From Tardiphaga sp. (lineage in GTDB: Bacteria > Pseudomonadota > Alphaproteobacteria > Rhizobiales > Xanthobacteraceae): a DNA stretch of 5,613 bases. The translations under genes and the position numbers were made by a program. The notes below the pieces were generated by a model. It did no database searches. It was not told where the DNA came from and saw only the letters and a program-made list of their open reading frames with translations. The stretch spans positions 1 through 5,613 of the forward strand of contig JAQGJF010000996.1 of NCBI GenBank assembly GCA_028290765.1. Direction: 5' to 3'. Positions 5,163-5,613 of this stretch are shown piece after piece (within the stretch, counting starts at the first letter, position 1; the number at the start of each line of letters is the position of its first letter).

Positions 5163-5613
5163 TCAGAACGAGGTCCCGCCGCCGAACTTGAACTGCTGCA
5201 CCACGTCGTTCTTACCCTTGGTGAGCGGCACTGCGTAGTCGAAGCGCAGCGGACCGAAGGGTGACTGCCAGATCAGGCCCACGCCGACCGAACTGCGGAT
5301 GGTATTGGTGTCGGTGAACTGCATCGCGCAAGTCGGGCATTGCGGGGTGTTGACCTCGCCGGTCGCCGCCCAGGATGTCGGGCCTTTGTAGTCCCAGAGC
5401 GAACCGGCATCGGCATAGACCGCGCCCTTCAGACCAACTTCCTTCGGCAGGAACCAGAACGGCATCTGCAATTCGGCGGATGCGCCCCAGAACTTGGTGC
5501 CGCCCAGCGCATCGCCGTTGGAACCGATGTTGAGGTTGGCCAAAGACAGATCGCGCGGGCCGATGCCGTTGGGCGCAAAGCCGCGAACCAGGTTCGGACC
5601 CATCTGGAAGTGG
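5163..5613 (-). CDS. bamA: Outer membrane protein assembly factor BamA, C-terminal fragment (cut by window edge)
   Basis: BamA is the Omp85-family barrel at the centre of the BAM complex and inserts beta-barrel proteins into the outer membrane. Only about 150 C-terminal residues are in the window; the frame runs open through the edge at 5613, so the POTRA domains and most of the barrel are outside. Visible features are the conserved VRGF of the L6 loop (codons near 5588-5577), AVYADAGSLWD (61-71 counted from the Met at 5603), IRSSVGVGLIWQSPFGPLRFDYAVPL (102-127), and the terminal strand ending in GGGTSF. The final Phe is the usual beta-signal residue for outer-membrane barrels. The Omp85 paralogue TamA is less likely, given the following lpxD-fabZ-lpxA order. 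A predicted surface loop carries C89 and C92 in CPTC, which is unusual. It ends in TGA, 121 nt before lpxD. Confidence 0.93.
   Translation of the reverse strand, partial: HFQMGPNLVRGFAPNGIGPRDLSLANLNIGSNGDALGGTKFWGASAELQMPFWFLPKEVGLKGAVYADAGSLWDYKGPTSWAATGEVNTPQCPTCAMQFTDTNTIRSSVGVGLIWQSPFGPLRFDYAVPLTKGKNDVVQQFKFGGGTSF

Overview
The window is a GC-rich alphaproteobacterial chromosome segment, most likely from the Bradyrhizobium / Rhodopseudomonas / Nitrobacter group. This rests on gene content and order, on the use of LpxI rather than LpxH, and on a roughly 58-nt palindromic intergenic repeat of the kind common in those genomes. The genus assignment is an inference; no 16S or other marker is present.

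All major genes lie on the minus strand and form the classical outer-membrane / lipid A cluster. Reading 5'->3' on that strand they are: the C-terminal end of bamA (outer-membrane protein assembly, 5163-5613, cut by the window edge), lpxD (3956-5041), fabZ (3501-3956), lpxA (2157-2960), lpxI (1277-2134) and lpxB (84-1280). lpxD/fabZ overlap by 1 nt (TGATG), lpxI/lpxB overlap by 4 nt (GTGA), and lpxA/lpxI are 22 nt apart, so the genes are tightly coupled within two blocks. LpxA, LpxD, LpxI and LpxB supply four steps from UDP-activated aminosugar to tetra-acylated disaccharide-1-phosphate (LpxC is elsewhere). FabZ works in fatty-acid elongation and uses the same 3-hydroxyacyl-ACP pool that LpxA and LpxD consume. 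BamA inserts beta-barrel proteins into the outer membrane that this lipid A helps to build.

The run is broken in two places. Between bamA and lpxD (5042-5162) there are two hairpin-forming palindromes, one being a copy of the repeat that also follows lpxB at 11-68. Between fabZ and lpxA, often adjacent in this kind of cluster, there is a 540-nt interval with a small gene on the opposite strand (3147-3404). It encodes an 85-residue putative secreted protein with two cysteines and a Trp-rich C-terminus, which I do not recognise. It has a good ribosome binding site. Its 3' side abuts a short tandem-repeat tract (3434-3478); its 5' side is a divergent upstream region shared with lpxA.

The most interesting points are: the unknown secreted gene at the fabZ/lpxA junction; a compensatory base-pair change between the two copies of the palindromic repeat; LpxA substitutions at positions matching E. 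coli D74, K76, H99 and R100, which may fit a 3-amino sugar substrate; and a CPTC motif in a predicted surface loop of BamA. I see no RNA gene, CRISPR array, insertion sequence or wholly new multi-gene system.
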